Origin: Nitrospinota bacterium
Lineage (GTDB): Bacteria; JADFOP01
Length of the DNA: 43,380 nucleotides
NCBI GenBank assembly: GCA_022562795.1
Contig: JADFOP010000001.1
Span: forward strand, 84,691-128,070
Direction of reading: 5' to 3'
How positions within the stretch are numbered: position 1 is the first letter of the stretch; the number at the start of each line of letters is the position of its first letter. Of the stretch, positions 9,039 through 24,012 are shown one piece after another. The notes beneath the pieces are model-generated. The model was given only the letters and a program-made list of their open reading frames with translations, had not been told where the DNA came from and made no database searches. The position numbers were made by a program, and so were the translations under genes.

Positions 9039-10259
9039 CCCGGTTTTTTACTCTAGGATTTTGGATATGACGCCGGCGCCGACGGTCCGGCCGCCCTCTC
9101 GGATGGCGAACCTCAGGCCCTCCTCCATGGCGATGGGCGTTATCAGCTCACCCACCACAGAGACGTTGTCGCCCGGCATCACCATCTCGACACCCTCGGG
9201 CAACTTAACAATGCCCGTTACGTCGGTCGTTCGAAAGTAAAACTGCGGGCGGTACCCGCTGAAGAAAGGCGTGTGACGCCCCCCCTCCTCCTTCGTCAAG
9301 ACGTAGATCTCGCCGGAGAAATGCGTGTGGGGTTTGATCGAGCCGGGAGCGCTCACGACCTGGCCGCGCTCCACATCCTCGCGCTTAAGCCCGCGCAGCA
9401 ATACACCGATGTTGTCTCCCGCCTCGCCGCGGTCGAGAAGCTTGCGGAACATCTCGACACCCGTGGCCACGGTCTTGACCGTCTCTTTGAGACCAACGAT
9501 CTCCACCTCATCGCCGACGGTCACCACGCCGCGGTCCACACGACCCGTCGCAACCGTCCCGCGCCCGGAGATAGAGAAGACATCCTCGACGGGCATCAAA
9601 AACGGCTTGTCCACGTCCCGCTCCGGAACGGGAATGTAGGTGTCGATCGCATCGAGCAGCTCAAAGATGCTCGCACAGTCCGGGTCCTCCGGGTCTCCGC
9701 TCTCAAGAGCCTTCAGCGCGCTGCCCGGGATCACCGGTATATCGTCGCCAGGAAAATCATACTGGCTCAACAGCTCGCGGATCTCGAGCTCCACCAACTC
9801 CACCAACTCCGGGTCGTCAACCTGGTCGACCTTGTTCAGGTAGACCACCAACGACGGCACCCCAACCTGGCGGGCCAAAAGAATGTGCTCGCGTGTCTGA
9901 GGCATCGGCCCGTCAGAGGCGCTCACCACGACGACCGCACCATCCATCTGAGCCGCCCCCGTAATCATGTTCTTTACGTAGTCGGCGTGACCAGGACAAT
10001 CCACATGGGCGTAGTGGCGAGTCTCGGTCTCATACTCCACGTGGGCCGTCGCAATCGTGATGCCACGCTCGCGCTCCTCGGGAGCCTTATCAATCTCGTC
10101 GAACGAAACGTAGGAGGCCAGACCCTTCTTCTCAAGCAACAGCGTAATGGCCGCCGTCAACGTCGTCTTGCCGTGGTCGACGTGCCCAATGGTCCCCACG
10201 TTCACGTGGGGCTTCGTCCTTACAAACTTCTCCTTCGCCATTCGACGACCTCCTCAGCG
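9039..10259 (-). repeat. Long direct repeat, tuf copy 1
   Basis: This segment is collinear, with no gaps, with 25416-26636 (offset 16377). It includes the whole tuf gene, 9 bases past its stop and the shared ribosome binding site before its start; beyond these points the flanks are unrelated. By eye there are about 25 mismatches in the coding region. All but one lie in 9048-9728, leaving a nearly identical block over 9729-10241. Confidence 0.95.
9048..10241 (-). CDS. tuf: Elongation factor Tu, copy 1
   Basis: EF-Tu delivers aminoacyl-tRNA to the ribosome as a GTP complex. The 397 aa show GHVDHGKT (19-26), RGITI (59-63), DCPGH (81-85) and NKVD (136-139), then domains 2 and 3 ending [13 protein letters not shown]. 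The SD GAGGAGGT is 6 bases before the ATG. Compared with copy 2 there are five amino-acid differences: here Pro172, Thr201, Ile312, Val363 and Ser393. Most EF-Tu proteins have a basic residue at the Pro172 position, so this copy looks the more diverged. It occupies the str operon position after fusA. Confidence 0.98.
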   Translation of the reverse strand: MAKEKFVRTKPHVNVGTIGHVDHGKTTLTAAITLLLEKKGLASYVSFDEIDKAPEERERGITIATAHVEYETETRHYAHVDCPGHADYVKNMITGAAQMDGAVVVVSASDGPMPQTREHILLARQVGVPSLVVYLNKVDQVDDPELVELVELEIRELLSQYDFPGDDIPVIPGSALKALESGDPEDPDCASIFELLDAIDTYIPVPERDVDKPFLMPVEDVFSISGRGTVATGRVDRGVVTVGDEVEIVGLKETVKTVATGVEMFRKLLDRGEAGDNIGVLLRGLKREDVERGQVVSAPGSIKPHTHFSGEIYVLTKEEGGRHTPFFSGYRPQFYFRTTDVTGIVKLPEGVEMVMPGDNVSVVGELITPIAMEEGLRFAIREGGRTVGAGVISKILE

Positions 10260-10315
10260 ACGACCGCTAACGTGTTCTGAGCGTGGGGCCCTTCCCCCCC
10301 AGAAAACACGGACTA

Positions 10316-12406
10316 TCACGCAACTGTCCTCTTTGTATCTAACCCGACCAACTCGGAAATGGGATCGGGGACTTCATCGTATAAAGCAAACTGCATGGTG
10401 TGAGTCGCCCTGCCTTGGGAGGCTGAGCGCAACACCGTGGCGTAGCCAAACATCTCCGCCAGGGGGACCTTGGCCTTCACAACCTTGGCACCCGCCCTAC
10501 TGTCCGTGCCCGTAATCTTGCCACGGCGGGCGCTGAGATCTCCCAGGACTTCGCCCAAGAATTCCTCGGGGACAACGACCTCCACGTCCATGATGGGCTC
10601 GAGAAGGATGGCGCCAGCCCGGTTAGCACCATCCTTAAACGCCGCAGAGGCGGCGATCTTGAAGGCCAGCTCTGAGGAATCCACCTCGTGGTAGGAACCG
10701 TCAACCACGCGGACCAGTACGTCGGTTACTGGGAAACCTGCGATCACACCGGACTCCGTGGCTTCCTTGATACCCGTCTTGACGGCACGGACATATTCCC
10801 GCGGGATAGCTCCACCTACCGTGGCGTCTTCGAAAATGAATCCCTCGCCCCGGCCTAGCGGCTCCAGCTCGATTAGTACGTGACCGTATTGGCCCCGCCC
10901 TCCTGTCTGACGGACGTATCGGCCCTCGCCACGGGCCGCTTTTGAGATGGTCTCACGATATGCGACCTGGGGCCGAGATACACTGGCCGAGACGTTGAAT
11001 TCGCGCAGCAGCCGTTCCACGAGAATTTCCAGGTGGAGTTCTCCCATACCCGCTATAATGACCTGGTTAGTTTCGTCATCGACCCGCGAGATGAAGGTTG
11101 GGTCCTCTCTGGTCAGCTTGGCGAGACTCGAAGCGAGCCGGTCGTGGTCCGCCTTGGTCTTAGGCTCTATGGCGAGCTGCACTACAGGCTCGGGGAAATC
11201 CATAGCCTCTAGTGCGATAGGGTGTTTCTTCTCACAGAGGGTCTCGCCCGTGGTGGTGTTCTTGAGCCCAATGGCCGCAGCTATATCCCCTGCACGCACC
11301 ACCTCAATTTCCTCTCTCCGGTTTGCGTGCATCCGCAACAGCCTTCCGACGCGCTCACTCCGAGCCCGGGTTGGGTTGTAGACGCTCTGGCCGACACCCA
11401 GCTCGCCCGAATAGACCCGTATGAAAGAAAGCTGACCCACGTAGGGGTCGGTCATGATTTTGAATACAAGACCGCTGAAGGGGGCATCGTCCTCAGCCGA
11501 GCGGCTTTCCTCTGCACCCGTCTCTGGATTGATGCCTTGGACGGGGGGCACATCAAGGGGTGAGGGGAGGTAGCGCACCACGGCATCCAAGAGCGGCTGG
11601 ATACCCTTGTTTTTGAAGGCTGCTCCGCAAATAACCGGATGGGTTTTAAGCTCCAGGGTGGCTTGGCGCACAGCCGCCTCAATGGCTTCCGCCCCTAGAG
11701 TCCCGGTTTCAAGGTACTGTTCCATGAGCGTTTCGTCGAGGTCGGCCACCTGCTCCACAAGCCGCTCGCGCCACGCTTCGGCCTCGGCGATGGCTTCCTT
11801 CGGGATCGGCTCGGTGTGAAAGGTCGCCCCGAGGGTCTCGTCGTCCCAGAGCAATGCTTCCATGCGGACTAAATCAATGATGCCCTGGAAGCTCTCCTCG
11901 CTGCCGAGGGGCAGCTGCAAGAGAACCGGGTTTGCGTCGAGGCGATCACGCATCTGCTCAATGCACCTGAAGAGATCGGCCCCCACTCGGTCTAGCTTGT
12001 TGACGAAGGTGATGAGCGGCACGTGGTACTTGGTCGCCTGGCGCCAAACCGTCTCGCTTTGGGGCTCCACCCCGCCGACGGCGCAGAAGATGCCAATCGC
12101 CCCATCGAGGATGCGGAGGCTGCGCTCTACCTCTGCTGTGAAGTCTACGTGGCCAGGGGTGTCAATGATGTTGATCTGGTGGTCCCGCCAGAAACAGGTG
12201 GTGGCGGCAGCGGCAATGGTGATACCACGCTCCTGCTCTTGCTCCATCCAATCCATGACGGTTGAGCCGTCGTGGACCTCGCCCATTTTGTGGGACACAC
12301 CGGTATAGTAAAGGATTCGCTCAGACGTGGTGGTTTTCCCAGCGTCGATATGGGCGATAATCCCGATATTGCGCGTTCGTCCCAATGGGTATTGCCGTGG
12401 TGCCAT
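10316..12406 (-). CDS. fusA: Elongation factor G
   Basis: EF-G is the GTPase that drives translocation and, with RRF, ribosome recycling. The 696-aa protein has the G1 loop AHIDAGKT (18-25), RGITI (60-64), DTPGH (82-86) and NKLD (136-139), followed by domains II-V (for example [11 protein letters not shown] and the C-terminal [18 protein letters not shown]). The length matches canonical FusA. It lies between rpsG and tuf in classical str order. Confidence 0.98.
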   Translation of the reverse strand: MAPRQYPLGRTRNIGIIAHIDAGKTTTSERILYYTGVSHKMGEVHDGSTVMDWMEQEQERGITIAAAATTCFWRDHQINIIDTPGHVDFTAEVERSLRILDGAIGIFCAVGGVEPQSETVWRQATKYHVPLITFVNKLDRVGADLFRCIEQMRDRLDANPVLLQLPLGSEESFQGIIDLVRMEALLWDDETLGATFHTEPIPKEAIAEAEAWRERLVEQVADLDETLMEQYLETGTLGAEAIEAAVRQATLELKTHPVICGAAFKNKGIQPLLDAVVRYLPSPLDVPPVQGINPETGAEESRSAEDDAPFSGLVFKIMTDPYVGQLSFIRVYSGELGVGQSVYNPTRARSERVGRLLRMHANRREEIEVVRAGDIAAAIGLKNTTTGETLCEKKHPIALEAMDFPEPVVQLAIEPKTKADHDRLASSLAKLTREDPTFISRVDDETNQVIIAGMGELHLEILVERLLREFNVSASVSRPQVAYRETISKAARGEGRYVRQTGGRGQYGHVLIELEPLGRGEGFIFEDATVGGAIPREYVRAVKTGIKEATESGVIAGFPVTDVLVRVVDGSYHEVDSSELAFKIAASAAFKDGANRAGAILLEPIMDVEVVVPEEFLGEVLGDLSARRGKITGTDSRAGAKVVKAKVPLAEMFGYATVLRSASQGRATHTMQFALYDEVPDPISELVGLDTKRTVA

Positions 12407-12439
12407 TTTTCGTCACGCTTCCTTAGGCGTTGGCGCATC

Positions 12440-12910
12440 TCACCAGCGGTAATGGGCAAAGGCCTTGTTGGCCTCGGCCATTTTGTGGGTATCCTCGCGC
12501 TTCTTCCAACTCAAGCCTGTCCGATTGGAGGCGTCGAGGAGCTCGGCCGCCAATCGGTCCTGCATAGTTCTCTCGCCGCGTTCACGGGCGTGCAGAATTA
12601 TCCACCGGATCGCGAGGGTCATTCGGCGCGAAGGCCGCACCTCCACCGGTATTTGGTAAGTGGAGCCTCCCACCCGTCGGCTCTTGACCTCTAGGGAGGG
12701 CTTGATGTTTTCTACCGCCCGCTTGAAGACGGGCAACGGGTCTTCGCCCGTGCGGCCCCGGATAAGTTCAAACGAGCCGTAAAGGATCCGCTCGGCGAGG
12801 CTCTTTTTACCCTTCCGCATAAGGCTGTTGATGAACTCCGTCACAAGGGTGTCACGGTAGATAGGATCGGGCAAAACGGGCCGTTTTGGCACCCCGCGTC
12901 GACGCGGCAT
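12440..12910 (-). CDS. rpsG: 30S ribosomal protein S7
   Basis: S7 nucleates the 30S head and touches the E-site tRNA; in E. coli it represses the str operon. The 156 aa begin [16 protein letters not shown] and contain KFxxxLMRKGKK-like [15 protein letters not shown], the hairpin [16 protein letters not shown] and the C-terminal [15 protein letters not shown]. Length is standard. It lies 35 bases after rpsL. Confidence 0.97.
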   Translation of the reverse strand: MPRRRGVPKRPVLPDPIYRDTLVTEFINSLMRKGKKSLAERILYGSFELIRGRTGEDPLPVFKRAVENIKPSLEVKSRRVGGSTYQIPVEVRPSRRMTLAIRWIILHARERGERTMQDRLAAELLDASNRTGLSWKKREDTHKMAEANKAFAHYRW

Positions 12911-12945
12911 AACTTACGCTCCACAGCCACCTTGGGAATGGCGGC

Positions 12946-13320
12946 TTAATTTTTCGGTTTCTTCGTCCCGTATTTGGACCGCCCCTGGCGGCGCCCCTCT
13001 ACACCCATCGTGTCGAGCGAGCCGCGGATGACGTGATATCGCACCCCCGGCAAATCCTTCACACGACCGCCCCGTATAAGGACAATGGCGTGCTCTTGTA
13101 GGTTGTGTCCCACCCCAGGGATGTAGGTGGTTACCTCCATCCCGTTGGTCAACCTCACACGAGCAACCTTGCGAAGAGCGGAATTGGGCTTCTTGGGGGT
13201 CGAGGTGTAGACACGGGTACAGACGGCCCGCCGTTGCGGGCACCGCTGCAACGCAGGAGTGTTTGTCTTGCGGCGGGCTTTACGCCGACCTTTACGGACC
13301 AACTGGCTTATAGTTGGCAT
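12946..13320 (-). CDS. rpsL: 30S ribosomal protein S12
   Basis: S12 is at the decoding centre and sets accuracy. The 124 aa begin [16 protein letters not shown] and contain [17 protein letters not shown], the site [28 protein letters not shown] and the end [10 protein letters not shown]. The lysines in TPKKPNS and RVKDLPG at the usual streptomycin-resistance positions are the unaltered residues. It is the first gene after a promoter-bearing gap, so it probably heads the str transcript. Confidence 0.98.
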   Translation of the reverse strand: MPTISQLVRKGRRKARRKTNTPALQRCPQRRAVCTRVYTSTPKKPNSALRKVARVRLTNGMEVTTYIPGVGHNLQEHAIVLIRGGRVKDLPGVRYHVIRGSLDTMGVEGRRQGRSKYGTKKPKN

Positions 13321-13418
13321 ACAATCCTCACCGTCCCCAAGTAGAACTAAAGCCTTTAATTTAAAGCCTCAATTGGACGCCGACGGAATTCAGCCCGAAG
13401 ACGAGTCAAAACTTTCCA

Positions 13419-13447
13419 AATCTATCAACCGGTTGCGAGCGTGTCAA
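13419..13447 (-). promoter_or_regulatory. Predicted sigma70 promoter for the str/S10/spc genes
   Basis: On the minus strand TTGACA (13442-13447) is followed after 17 bases by TAGATT (13419-13424, four of six consensus positions). It lies in the 146-base gap between the rpoC stop and rpsL, the longest gap inside the cluster. No rho-independent terminator is visible after rpoC, so readthrough from rpoBC is also likely. Confidence 0.65.
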
Positions 13448-13466
13448 GCCCTTTTTCCCACAATGA

Positions 13467-17627
<4,161 letters not shown>

Positions 17628-17689
17628 GGTGCTTCCTCCTTTGGCCTGATTTAAGGAAGACTGGTCTTGCCCTCCTTATATGGAAGGCG

Positions 17690-20600
17690 TTACGGGGACC
17701 CATCTCCAGAGGCCCCGTCTCCATCGTCTGGGGGGCTCCCTATAACTATAAGCTCTACATCGAGAGCAAGGCTCTGGAGCTCCTTAACGAGGACGTTGAA
17801 TGACTCCGGCAAGCTGGCTTCCAGCGAACATTCACCTTTTACGATGGACTCATACATTCGGGTTCGACCGACAACGTCGTCGGACTTCACCGTAATCATT
17901 TCCTGGAGAGTCTTGGCCGCCCCGTACGCCTCGAGGGCCCAAACCTCCATCTCCCCCAACCTCTGGCCGCCGAACTGCGCTTTGCCGCCCAGGGGTTGCT
18001 GGGTCACAAGGGAGTACGGCCCCGTGGAGCGGGCATGAATCTTGTCGTCCACTAAGTGGTGGAGCTTCATCATGTAGATGTAGCCCACGACGACCTGTTG
18101 GTCGAAAGCATCTCCGGTGCGCCCGTCGTAGAGCACCGTTCGACCGCTTTCGGGAAGTTCAGCCTTGTTCAGCAACTCCCGGATGTCAGCCTCTCTCGAC
18201 CCATCGAAGACGGGGGTTGCGAAATGGAGCCCCAGCGAGCGGGCCGCCCAGCCTAGGTGGGTTTCAAGAATCTGGCCCACGTTCATCCGAGAGGGCACCC
18301 CTAGAGGGTTTAAGAGTATCTCAATCGGTGTGCCGTCAGGGAGGTAAGGCATGTCCTCATCGGGAACGATGTAGCTTATCACGCCTTTGTTGCCGTGTCG
18401 GCCAGCCACTTTGTCGCCAACCGAGAGCTTGCGCTTCATCGCCACATAGACCTTGATGAGCTTGATTACCCCAGGAGGCAATTCGTCGCCCCGCTGTAGC
18501 TTCACAATTTTTTCGTTCATCATCGTCTCTAGCAGGTGGACCTGATCCCTGGGACCCTCAATGATCTCGGCAATCTGCTCGTTGATGGCCTCGTCCTTCA
18601 TTGGAGGGTGGTCGAGAAGCCATTCGGTGTCCATGGCCTCAAGCATCTCCTCGGTAATCTTTGAGTTCTTGGAAACGATGGTTTCACCCGTGGTCGGATG
18701 GAGCACCTTCACCTCAGCCTTGCGGCCGACCAGCACCTCCCCGATACGCTTATCCCGCTCTTCATTGACGATGCGAATCTCGTCGGAGAAGTCCTTCCGA
18801 ACCTTGGCGATCTCCTCTTCTTCTATGAATGTGGTTCTGGGATCCTTCTCAACGCCCTTGCGGCTGAAGACCCTGACGTCGACGACGAACCCCTCCACCC
18901 CAGGTGGAACGGTGAGGGAAGAGTCTCGGACATCACCGGCCTTTTCTCCGAAGATGGCTTTCAGCAATTTCTCCTCGGGCGAAAGCATGGTCTCGCCCTT
19001 GGGAGTAACCTTGCCCACGAGAACGTCGCCCGCCCGCACATGTGCACCGATCCGTATGATGCCGCTTTCATCGAGATTCAGGAGCATCTCTTCGCTGACG
19101 TTAGGAATGTCTCGGGTAATCTCCTCCTTGCCCTGCTTTGTATCCCGAGCCTCGACATCAAACTCCTCGATGTGGATCGAGGTGAAGAGGTCCTCTCGGA
19201 CGAGCCTCTCGGAGACGACGATGGCATCCTCGAAGTTGTACCCAGCCCAAGGCATGAAGGCCACCAAGATGTTACGGCCCAGGGCTAGCTCGCCGTGGTC
19301 GGTGGCAGATCCGTCGGCCAGCACGTCGCCGCGAGCTACCCTCTTGCCCTCCGCCACCACGGGCTTCTGGTTAACGCACGTGTTCTGATTCGATCGTTGG
19401 AACTTGGTCAGGTTGTAGATGTCCACCCGGGGGTCTGTTCCATCACTGGCCTTCTCATCAACCCGGACGACGACGCGGGTGGCGTCAACGCTGAGAACCC
19501 TCCCTGGATTTCGAGCCAGTACCAGTGCGCCGGAGTCCCTGGCGGCAATGAACTCCATGCCAGTGCCCACCAAGGGCGCCTCGGTCTTGAGCAGAGGCAC
19601 GGCTTGGCGCTGCATGTTGCTTCCCATAAGGGCACGGTTGGCGTCGTCGTTTTCCAGGAAGGGGATCAGGCTTGCTGCGACGCTCACGAGTTGCATCGGT
19701 GAAACGTCCATGAATTTGACCTGTTCGCGCGGCACAAAGACGAAATCCCCGCTTCGGCGGGCGCTTACCAAGTCGCGCTTGAAGCGGCCTCGCTCGTCGA
19801 TCTCGGCGTTCGCCTGAGCGATTACGTGGTCACCCTCTTCTAAAGCTGTTAGGAAGGCCACCTCGTTAGTGACCCGGCCCCCCTCGACACGGCGGTAGGG
19901 CGACTCGATAAACCCGAACTCATTGACTCGAGCGTAGGTCGAGAGGCTGGCGATGAGACCGATGTTCGGCCCCTCGGGGGTCTCGATGGGGCAGATCCGC
20001 CCGTAGTGGGTCGGGTGGACGTCGCGCACCTCGAAACCGGCCCGCTCCCGTGTAAGCCCGCCTGGGCCAAGAGCGCTTAGGCGACGCTTGTGGGTAATTT
20101 CGCTCAACGGGTTGGTTTGGTCCATAAACTGAGAGAGTTGGCTGGAGCCAAAGAACTCCTTAATTGCCGCCGTTACGGGCTTGGAGTTGATGAGGTCGTG
20201 TGGCATGGTGGCCTCGAGGTCCTGGATGCTCATCCGCTCTCGAATAGCCCGCTCCATGCGGACAAGGCCTATACGGAACTGGTTCTCGATGAGCTCGCCC
20301 ACCGACCGGACACGCCGGTTTCCGAGGTGGTCGATGTCATCAATCTCGCCCTGGCCCATTCGCAGGCCTAGGAGGTAGCGAATCGTCTCAACTACATCCT
20401 CACGACGCAGCTGCCGCTCCTCCAGGGGGAAATCTAGCCCCAGCTTCGAGTTGAGCTTCAAGCGCCCAATCTTCGAGAGGTCATACCGCTTGGGGTTCAT
20501 AAAGAGGTTGTCGAAGAGGTTCTTTGCTGTATCACGCGTGGGAGGGTCACCCGGCCGGAGGCGCTTGTAGATTTCTAACAAAGCCTCCTCCTGGGTGGAG

Positions 20601-21784
20601 GTCTTATCAGTCGCCAGGGAGTCGCGCAAAGAGCGGTCATCCCGCTCAGGGTGGATGTGGAGGATGGAAAAGGCGCGAATTTTCCGATCCCGGACGACCT
20701 CGAGAGTCTCGCCAGTTACCTCTGTGTTGACCTCCAAGAAAATCTCCCCCGTCTCTTCATCGATGACGTCACGAGCGATCGTTTGGCCAATTAGCACTTC
20801 TTCGTGAAGGGGGATATCCCTTGTGCGGGCGGCCCTAAGCTTCTTTAGAGCTACACGGGTTATACGGCGGCCTGCCTTAACAATGACCTCACCATCTTTA
20901 TCAACTATATCCTGCCCAGCTTTTACACCTACGAGAAGGTCGCTGACCTTGATGGTGAACTCATCTTTTATCGATTTGTAAGTAATCTCATCAAATTCAT
21001 AGAATATCTCCATGAGCTCATCGGTGGAGTAGCCCATGGCTCGAAGCAGAGTCGTGGCCGGGAGTTTCCTGCGCCGATCGATGCGGACGTAAATATGGTT
21101 CTTGGCATCCAGCTCAAAGTCTAGCCAACTGCCACGGTACGGAATGACCCGGGCCGAGTACACTACTTTGCCGGTGGTGGTACTCTTGCCTTTGTCGTGG
21201 GCGAAGAAGACCCCCGGCGACCGGTGCATTTGGCTTACGATTACCCGCTCAGTCCCGTTGATGATGAACGTCCCGTTCTCGGTTATAATGGGGATTTCGC
21301 CAAGGTAGACTTTTTGCTCTTTCACGTCCCGAAGACGCAGCTCACCCGTATCCTCTTCCTTCTCGTAGACCACGAGACGCACCATAATCTTCATCGGGTC
21401 GCCGTAGGTCATCCCTCGCTGGCGGCATTCGTCCACCTCATATTTCGGCTTATAAATGAGAGGTTTACCGCACACCTCACACTTCATACGCGGCCCGCCT
21501 AGGCCCTTGTACTCTCCGCATTCGCATTCCCACAAGCCGATTTCGTAGCCCACATACTCCAGGAAGGCGGTCTCGTTGAAATCGCTAATGGGAAAGACGC
21601 TCCGGAAGACCTCATCCAGCCCCCCCAGGGTTCTTTCGCCTTGGGCCCTGTCGTGTTGGAGGAACCGTTGATAGGAGCGCTGCTGGATTTCGATAAGGTT
21701 GGGGACGTCGATTATGGTTGGGATGCGGGCGAAGTTATGCCTCTTGCGCAATCCCGTGTGATGGGTCCTCGTCTTTGTTGCCAT
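17690..21784 (-). CDS. rpoB: RNA polymerase subunit beta with inserted zinc-ribbon-like motif
   Basis: Beta forms one side of the RNA polymerase cleft and the rifampicin pocket. The 1364-aa protein contains the rif region from about residue 546 ([20 protein letters not shown], then [20 protein letters not shown]) with the unmutated residues expected of a sensitive enzyme, and RHGNKGVIS and related catalytic motifs later. Between EYVGYEIG (76-83) and [15 protein letters not shown], where E. coli has only a few residues, lies an extra segment with Cys87, 89, 102 and 105. That is the same CxC-x12-CxxC spacing as the RpoC zinc finger. The ATG lies 60 bases after rplL. Confidence 0.98.
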   Translation of the reverse strand: MATKTRTHHTGLRKRHNFARIPTIIDVPNLIEIQQRSYQRFLQHDRAQGERTLGGLDEVFRSVFPISDFNETAFLEYVGYEIGLWECECGEYKGLGGPRMKCEVCGKPLIYKPKYEVDECRQRGMTYGDPMKIMVRLVVYEKEEDTGELRLRDVKEQKVYLGEIPIITENGTFIINGTERVIVSQMHRSPGVFFAHDKGKSTTTGKVVYSARVIPYRGSWLDFELDAKNHIYVRIDRRRKLPATTLLRAMGYSTDELMEIFYEFDEITYKSIKDEFTIKVSDLLVGVKAGQDIVDKDGEVIVKAGRRITRVALKKLRAARTRDIPLHEEVLIGQTIARDVIDEETGEIFLEVNTEVTGETLEVVRDRKIRAFSILHIHPERDDRSLRDSLATDKTSTQEEALLEIYKRLRPGDPPTRDTAKNLFDNLFMNPKRYDLSKIGRLKLNSKLGLDFPLEERQLRREDVVETIRYLLGLRMGQGEIDDIDHLGNRRVRSVGELIENQFRIGLVRMERAIRERMSIQDLEATMPHDLINSKPVTAAIKEFFGSSQLSQFMDQTNPLSEITHKRRLSALGPGGLTRERAGFEVRDVHPTHYGRICPIETPEGPNIGLIASLSTYARVNEFGFIESPYRRVEGGRVTNEVAFLTALEEGDHVIAQANAEIDERGRFKRDLVSARRSGDFVFVPREQVKFMDVSPMQLVSVAASLIPFLENDDANRALMGSNMQRQAVPLLKTEAPLVGTGMEFIAARDSGALVLARNPGRVLSVDATRVVVRVDEKASDGTDPRVDIYNLTKFQRSNQNTCVNQKPVVAEGKRVARGDVLADGSATDHGELALGRNILVAFMPWAGYNFEDAIVVSERLVREDLFTSIHIEEFDVEARDTKQGKEEITRDIPNVSEEMLLNLDESGIIRIGAHVRAGDVLVGKVTPKGETMLSPEEKLLKAIFGEKAGDVRDSSLTVPPGVEGFVVDVRVFSRKGVEKDPRTTFIEEEEIAKVRKDFSDEIRIVNEERDKRIGEVLVGRKAEVKVLHPTTGETIVSKNSKITEEMLEAMDTEWLLDHPPMKDEAINEQIAEIIEGPRDQVHLLETMMNEKIVKLQRGDELPPGVIKLIKVYVAMKRKLSVGDKVAGRHGNKGVISYIVPDEDMPYLPDGTPIEILLNPLGVPSRMNVGQILETHLGWAARSLGLHFATPVFDGSREADIRELLNKAELPESGRTVLYDGRTGDAFDQQVVVGYIYMMKLHHLVDDKIHARSTGPYSLVTQQPLGGKAQFGGQRLGEMEVWALEAYGAAKTLQEMITVKSDDVVGRTRMYESIVKGECSLEASLPESFNVLVKELQSLALDVELIVIGSPPDDGDGASGDGSP

Positions 21785-21844
21785 GCACCCTCACCTCAAT
21801 CTAACAAAATATAAATGTCGTAAAAGATGGAATGCAGAGAGACG

Positions 21845-22228
21845 TCATTTAATCTCTGCACCCGCTCCGGCCTCTTCGAGCTTGGCCTTCACCTGTTCGG
21901 CTTCTTCCATAGAAATCTTTTCCTTTACTGGTTTGGGCGCCTCATCAACCAACGCCTTCGCCTCCTTCAAGGAGAGGTTCGTCAGGGCTCGAACTTCTTT
22001 GATGACCGCAATTTTCTTGTCTCCTATCGAAGTTAAGACAACGTTGAACTCCGTCTGCTCGACCTCCTCTTCGACGGTGACACCCGCCGGGGCTCCTGCC
22101 ACGGCCGCGACAGGCGCGGCTGCCGTTACCCCCCACTTGTCTTGGAGCTCCTGGACAAAATCGTTCATCTCCAGGATGCTCATTTTCTCAAGGAATTCGA
22201 TAACACCATCTTTTGTGATTTGGGCCAT
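21845..22228 (-). CDS. rplL: 50S ribosomal protein L7/L12
   Basis: L7/L12 forms the flexible stalk that recruits the translational GTPases. The 127 aa have the N-terminal dimerisation helices (MNDFVQELQDKWGV), an Ala/Pro/Gly/Val-rich hinge near residues 35-50 and the C-terminal domain (EKTEF-like EQTEFNVVL, then KIAVIKEVRALTNLSLKEAK). Length is normal. It lies 63 bases after rplJ. Confidence 0.97.
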   Translation of the reverse strand: MAQITKDGVIEFLEKMSILEMNDFVQELQDKWGVTAAAPVAAVAGAPAGVTVEEEVEQTEFNVVLTSIGDKKIAVIKEVRALTNLSLKEAKALVDEAPKPVKEKISMEEAEQVKAKLEEAGAGAEIK

Positions 22229-22291
22229 TTTTGCCTCCTGACGCCCCCAATGGGCATTGCCTTCCCTCTTGCGAAGGCCAAAGACTTACAA

Positions 22292-22807
22292 TTATTCCGC
22301 CTGCTCGGCGTATGCACTTAGTGTGTCCAGGAAACTTCGTTCCACACCCTGGAGGACCCCAAGAAACTGGACCCCGCCCCCCTGGAGAACGCTCAAGAGT
22401 TGAGCCTGGATAGCCTCAAGGGGAGGCAGCTCAGCCAGGCGTCGGACCGACTCCACATCCAAGGGCCTCCCCTCCAGCAGCCCTCCTTTGATTTCAATTG
22501 TCTTTCGCTCTTTGGCGTATGCCGTAAGGATCTTGGCTGGGGCCACTAAGTTATCGTAGGATAGGGCCACCGACGTTGGCCCTTCAAACAAGTCGGTTGC
22601 TTCCGCCAGGGGAGTATCGACCGCGGCCCGCCGAGCCAGTCTGTTCTTGATTACCCGAAACTCCACCTGCTCGGCCCTCAGCCGGTTGCGGAGTTCGTTC
22701 ATCTGTGCAACGGAGGAGCCTCGGAAATCCACGAATACGGCGGCCTTGGCCCGGTCGAATTTCTCTCTGAGCTCCTCGACGGCTTCTATTTTCGCCGGAT
22801 CAACCAC
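22292..22807 (-). CDS. rplJ: 50S ribosomal protein L10
   Basis: L10 anchors the L7/L12 stalk to 23S rRNA. The 171-aa protein shows KFDRAKAAVFVDFRGSSVAQMNELRN-like N-terminal sequence, EFRVIKNRLARRA, EGPTSVALSYDN and a C-terminal helix that would hold L7/L12 dimers. The chosen start is GTG at 22807. The gene order rplJ-rplL is universal. Confidence 0.96.
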   Translation of the reverse strand: MVDPAKIEAVEELREKFDRAKAAVFVDFRGSSVAQMNELRNRLRAEQVEFRVIKNRLARRAAVDTPLAEATDLFEGPTSVALSYDNLVAPAKILTAYAKERKTIEIKGGLLEGRPLDVESVRRLAELPPLEAIQAQLLSVLQGGGVQFLGVLQGVERSFLDTLSAYAEQAE

Positions 22808-22851
22808 GGTCTTGCTCCAATCGGAGGGCGGCTTACGTTCTCCGGATCCAC

Positions 22852-23559
22852 CTAGGCCTGAAAGAGATTCATCACCGCGACGGGATCGAGCCGAAGGCCC
22901 GGCCCCATAGTCGATGAAACGTAAATGCTCCTAAAGTATACACCCTTGGCCGAGGCTGGCTTGAGCCTTAGGAGTGTTTCAAATACAGCCTTGGCATTCT
23001 CCAGCAGCGTCTCTACATCGAAGGAGCGCCGCCCGATAGTTACGTGGACGATGCCCACTTTATCGACGCGGAACTCCACCTTTCCGGCCTTGAGCTCCTT
23101 GACGGCCCGGCCCACATCGAAGGTAACAGAGCCTGCCTTGGGGTTGGGCATCAAGCCCCTGGGACCGAGAATCTTTCCGAGCCGGCCCACCTGACTCATC
23201 AGATCCGGGGTCGCCACCGCCCGATCAAACTCCAGCCATCCGTCTTGGATCTTCTTTATATATTCCTCGGAGCCGACGTAGTCTGCTCCCGCCTCTTCGG
23301 CCTCTTTCATTTTTTCACCTTGTGCGAATGCAAGTACCGTGACGTTCTTTCCCACGCCGCCAGGCAACGCAACACTACCGCGAACCATCTGGTCGGCGTG
23401 GCGAGGATTGACGCCGAGGCGAACAGCCAGGTCTACAGACTCATCGAACTTGGCGTAGCCCAAATCTTTGACGAGGATAAGAGCCTCCTCGAGCTCGTAA
23501 CGGCGGTCTCTTTCTACCTCCGCGAGAGCCGCCTGCATGTGTTTACCTCGTCGAGCCAC
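22852..23559 (-). CDS. rplA: 50S ribosomal protein L1
   Basis: L1 forms the mobile stalk that releases E-site tRNA and often represses the rplKA transcript. The 235 aa include [58 protein letters not shown] and [11 protein letters not shown], which are all L1 signatures. The start is GTG (MARRGKH). It lies 12 bases after rplK. Confidence 0.97.
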   Translation of the reverse strand: MARRGKHMQAALAEVERDRRYELEEALILVKDLGYAKFDESVDLAVRLGVNPRHADQMVRGSVALPGGVGKNVTVLAFAQGEKMKEAEEAGADYVGSEEYIKKIQDGWLEFDRAVATPDLMSQVGRLGKILGPRGLMPNPKAGSVTFDVGRAVKELKAGKVEFRVDKVGIVHVTIGRRSFDVETLLENAKAVFETLLRLKPASAKGVYFRSIYVSSTMGPGLRLDPVAVMNLFQA

Positions 23560-23571
23560 GGTTACTCTACC

Positions 23572-23997
23572 TCAGTCGGTAACATCGATACCGATGCTCC
23601 TGGCCGTGCCAGCGATAATACGTTTGGCGGCTTCTATATCGGTTGTGTTGAGGTCCTGCTCCTTCATTCGGGCAATATTCTCCACCTGAGACCAAGAGAC
23701 CGTTCCCACCTTCTCCCGCTTGGGATCCTCCGAGCCCTTGGCGATCCCTGCCGCCTGCTTGAGCAACACGCTGGCCGGAGGGCTTTTAAGGATAAAGGTG
23801 AAGGACTGGTCGGTGTAGATGGTGACAACGACGGGGATGATGAGGCCCTCGCGATCCTGGGTCTGGGAATTGAAGGCCGTGCAGAACTCCATGATGTTCA
23901 CCCCATGTTGGCCCAATGCAGGCCCCACGGGCGGCGACGGGTTTGCCTGGCCCGCCGGAACCTGAAGTTTCACCAGAGCTTTGACTTTTCGTGCCAC
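23572..23997 (-). CDS. rplK: 50S ribosomal protein L11
   Basis: L11 binds the GTPase-associated region of 23S rRNA and is required for RelA activation and thiostrepton action in other bacteria. The 141 aa contain [34 protein letters not shown] and the C-terminal [12 protein letters not shown]. Length matches the family. The start is GTG, 15 bases after nusG. Confidence 0.97.
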   Translation of the reverse strand: MARKVKALVKLQVPAGQANPSPPVGPALGQHGVNIMEFCTAFNSQTQDREGLIIPVVVTIYTDQSFTFILKSPPASVLLKQAAGIAKGSEDPKREKVGTVSWSQVENIARMKEQDLNTTDIEAAKRIIAGTARSIGIDVTD

Positions 23998-24012
23998 CGT
24001 ACGCTCCTCGCC

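Noticed and set aside
9039-10259. The 1.2-kb repeat pair considered as an insertion sequence or transposon
   Set aside because: The unit is exactly the tuf gene, without terminal inverted repeats, target duplications or a transposase.
9273-10280. Long open frame on the plus strand opposite tuf copy 1, with a near-identical one opposite copy 2 (25650-26639)
   Set aside because: It is the mirror of the tuf coding sequence in GC-rich DNA. It appears twice only because tuf is duplicated, and it has no recognisable domain.
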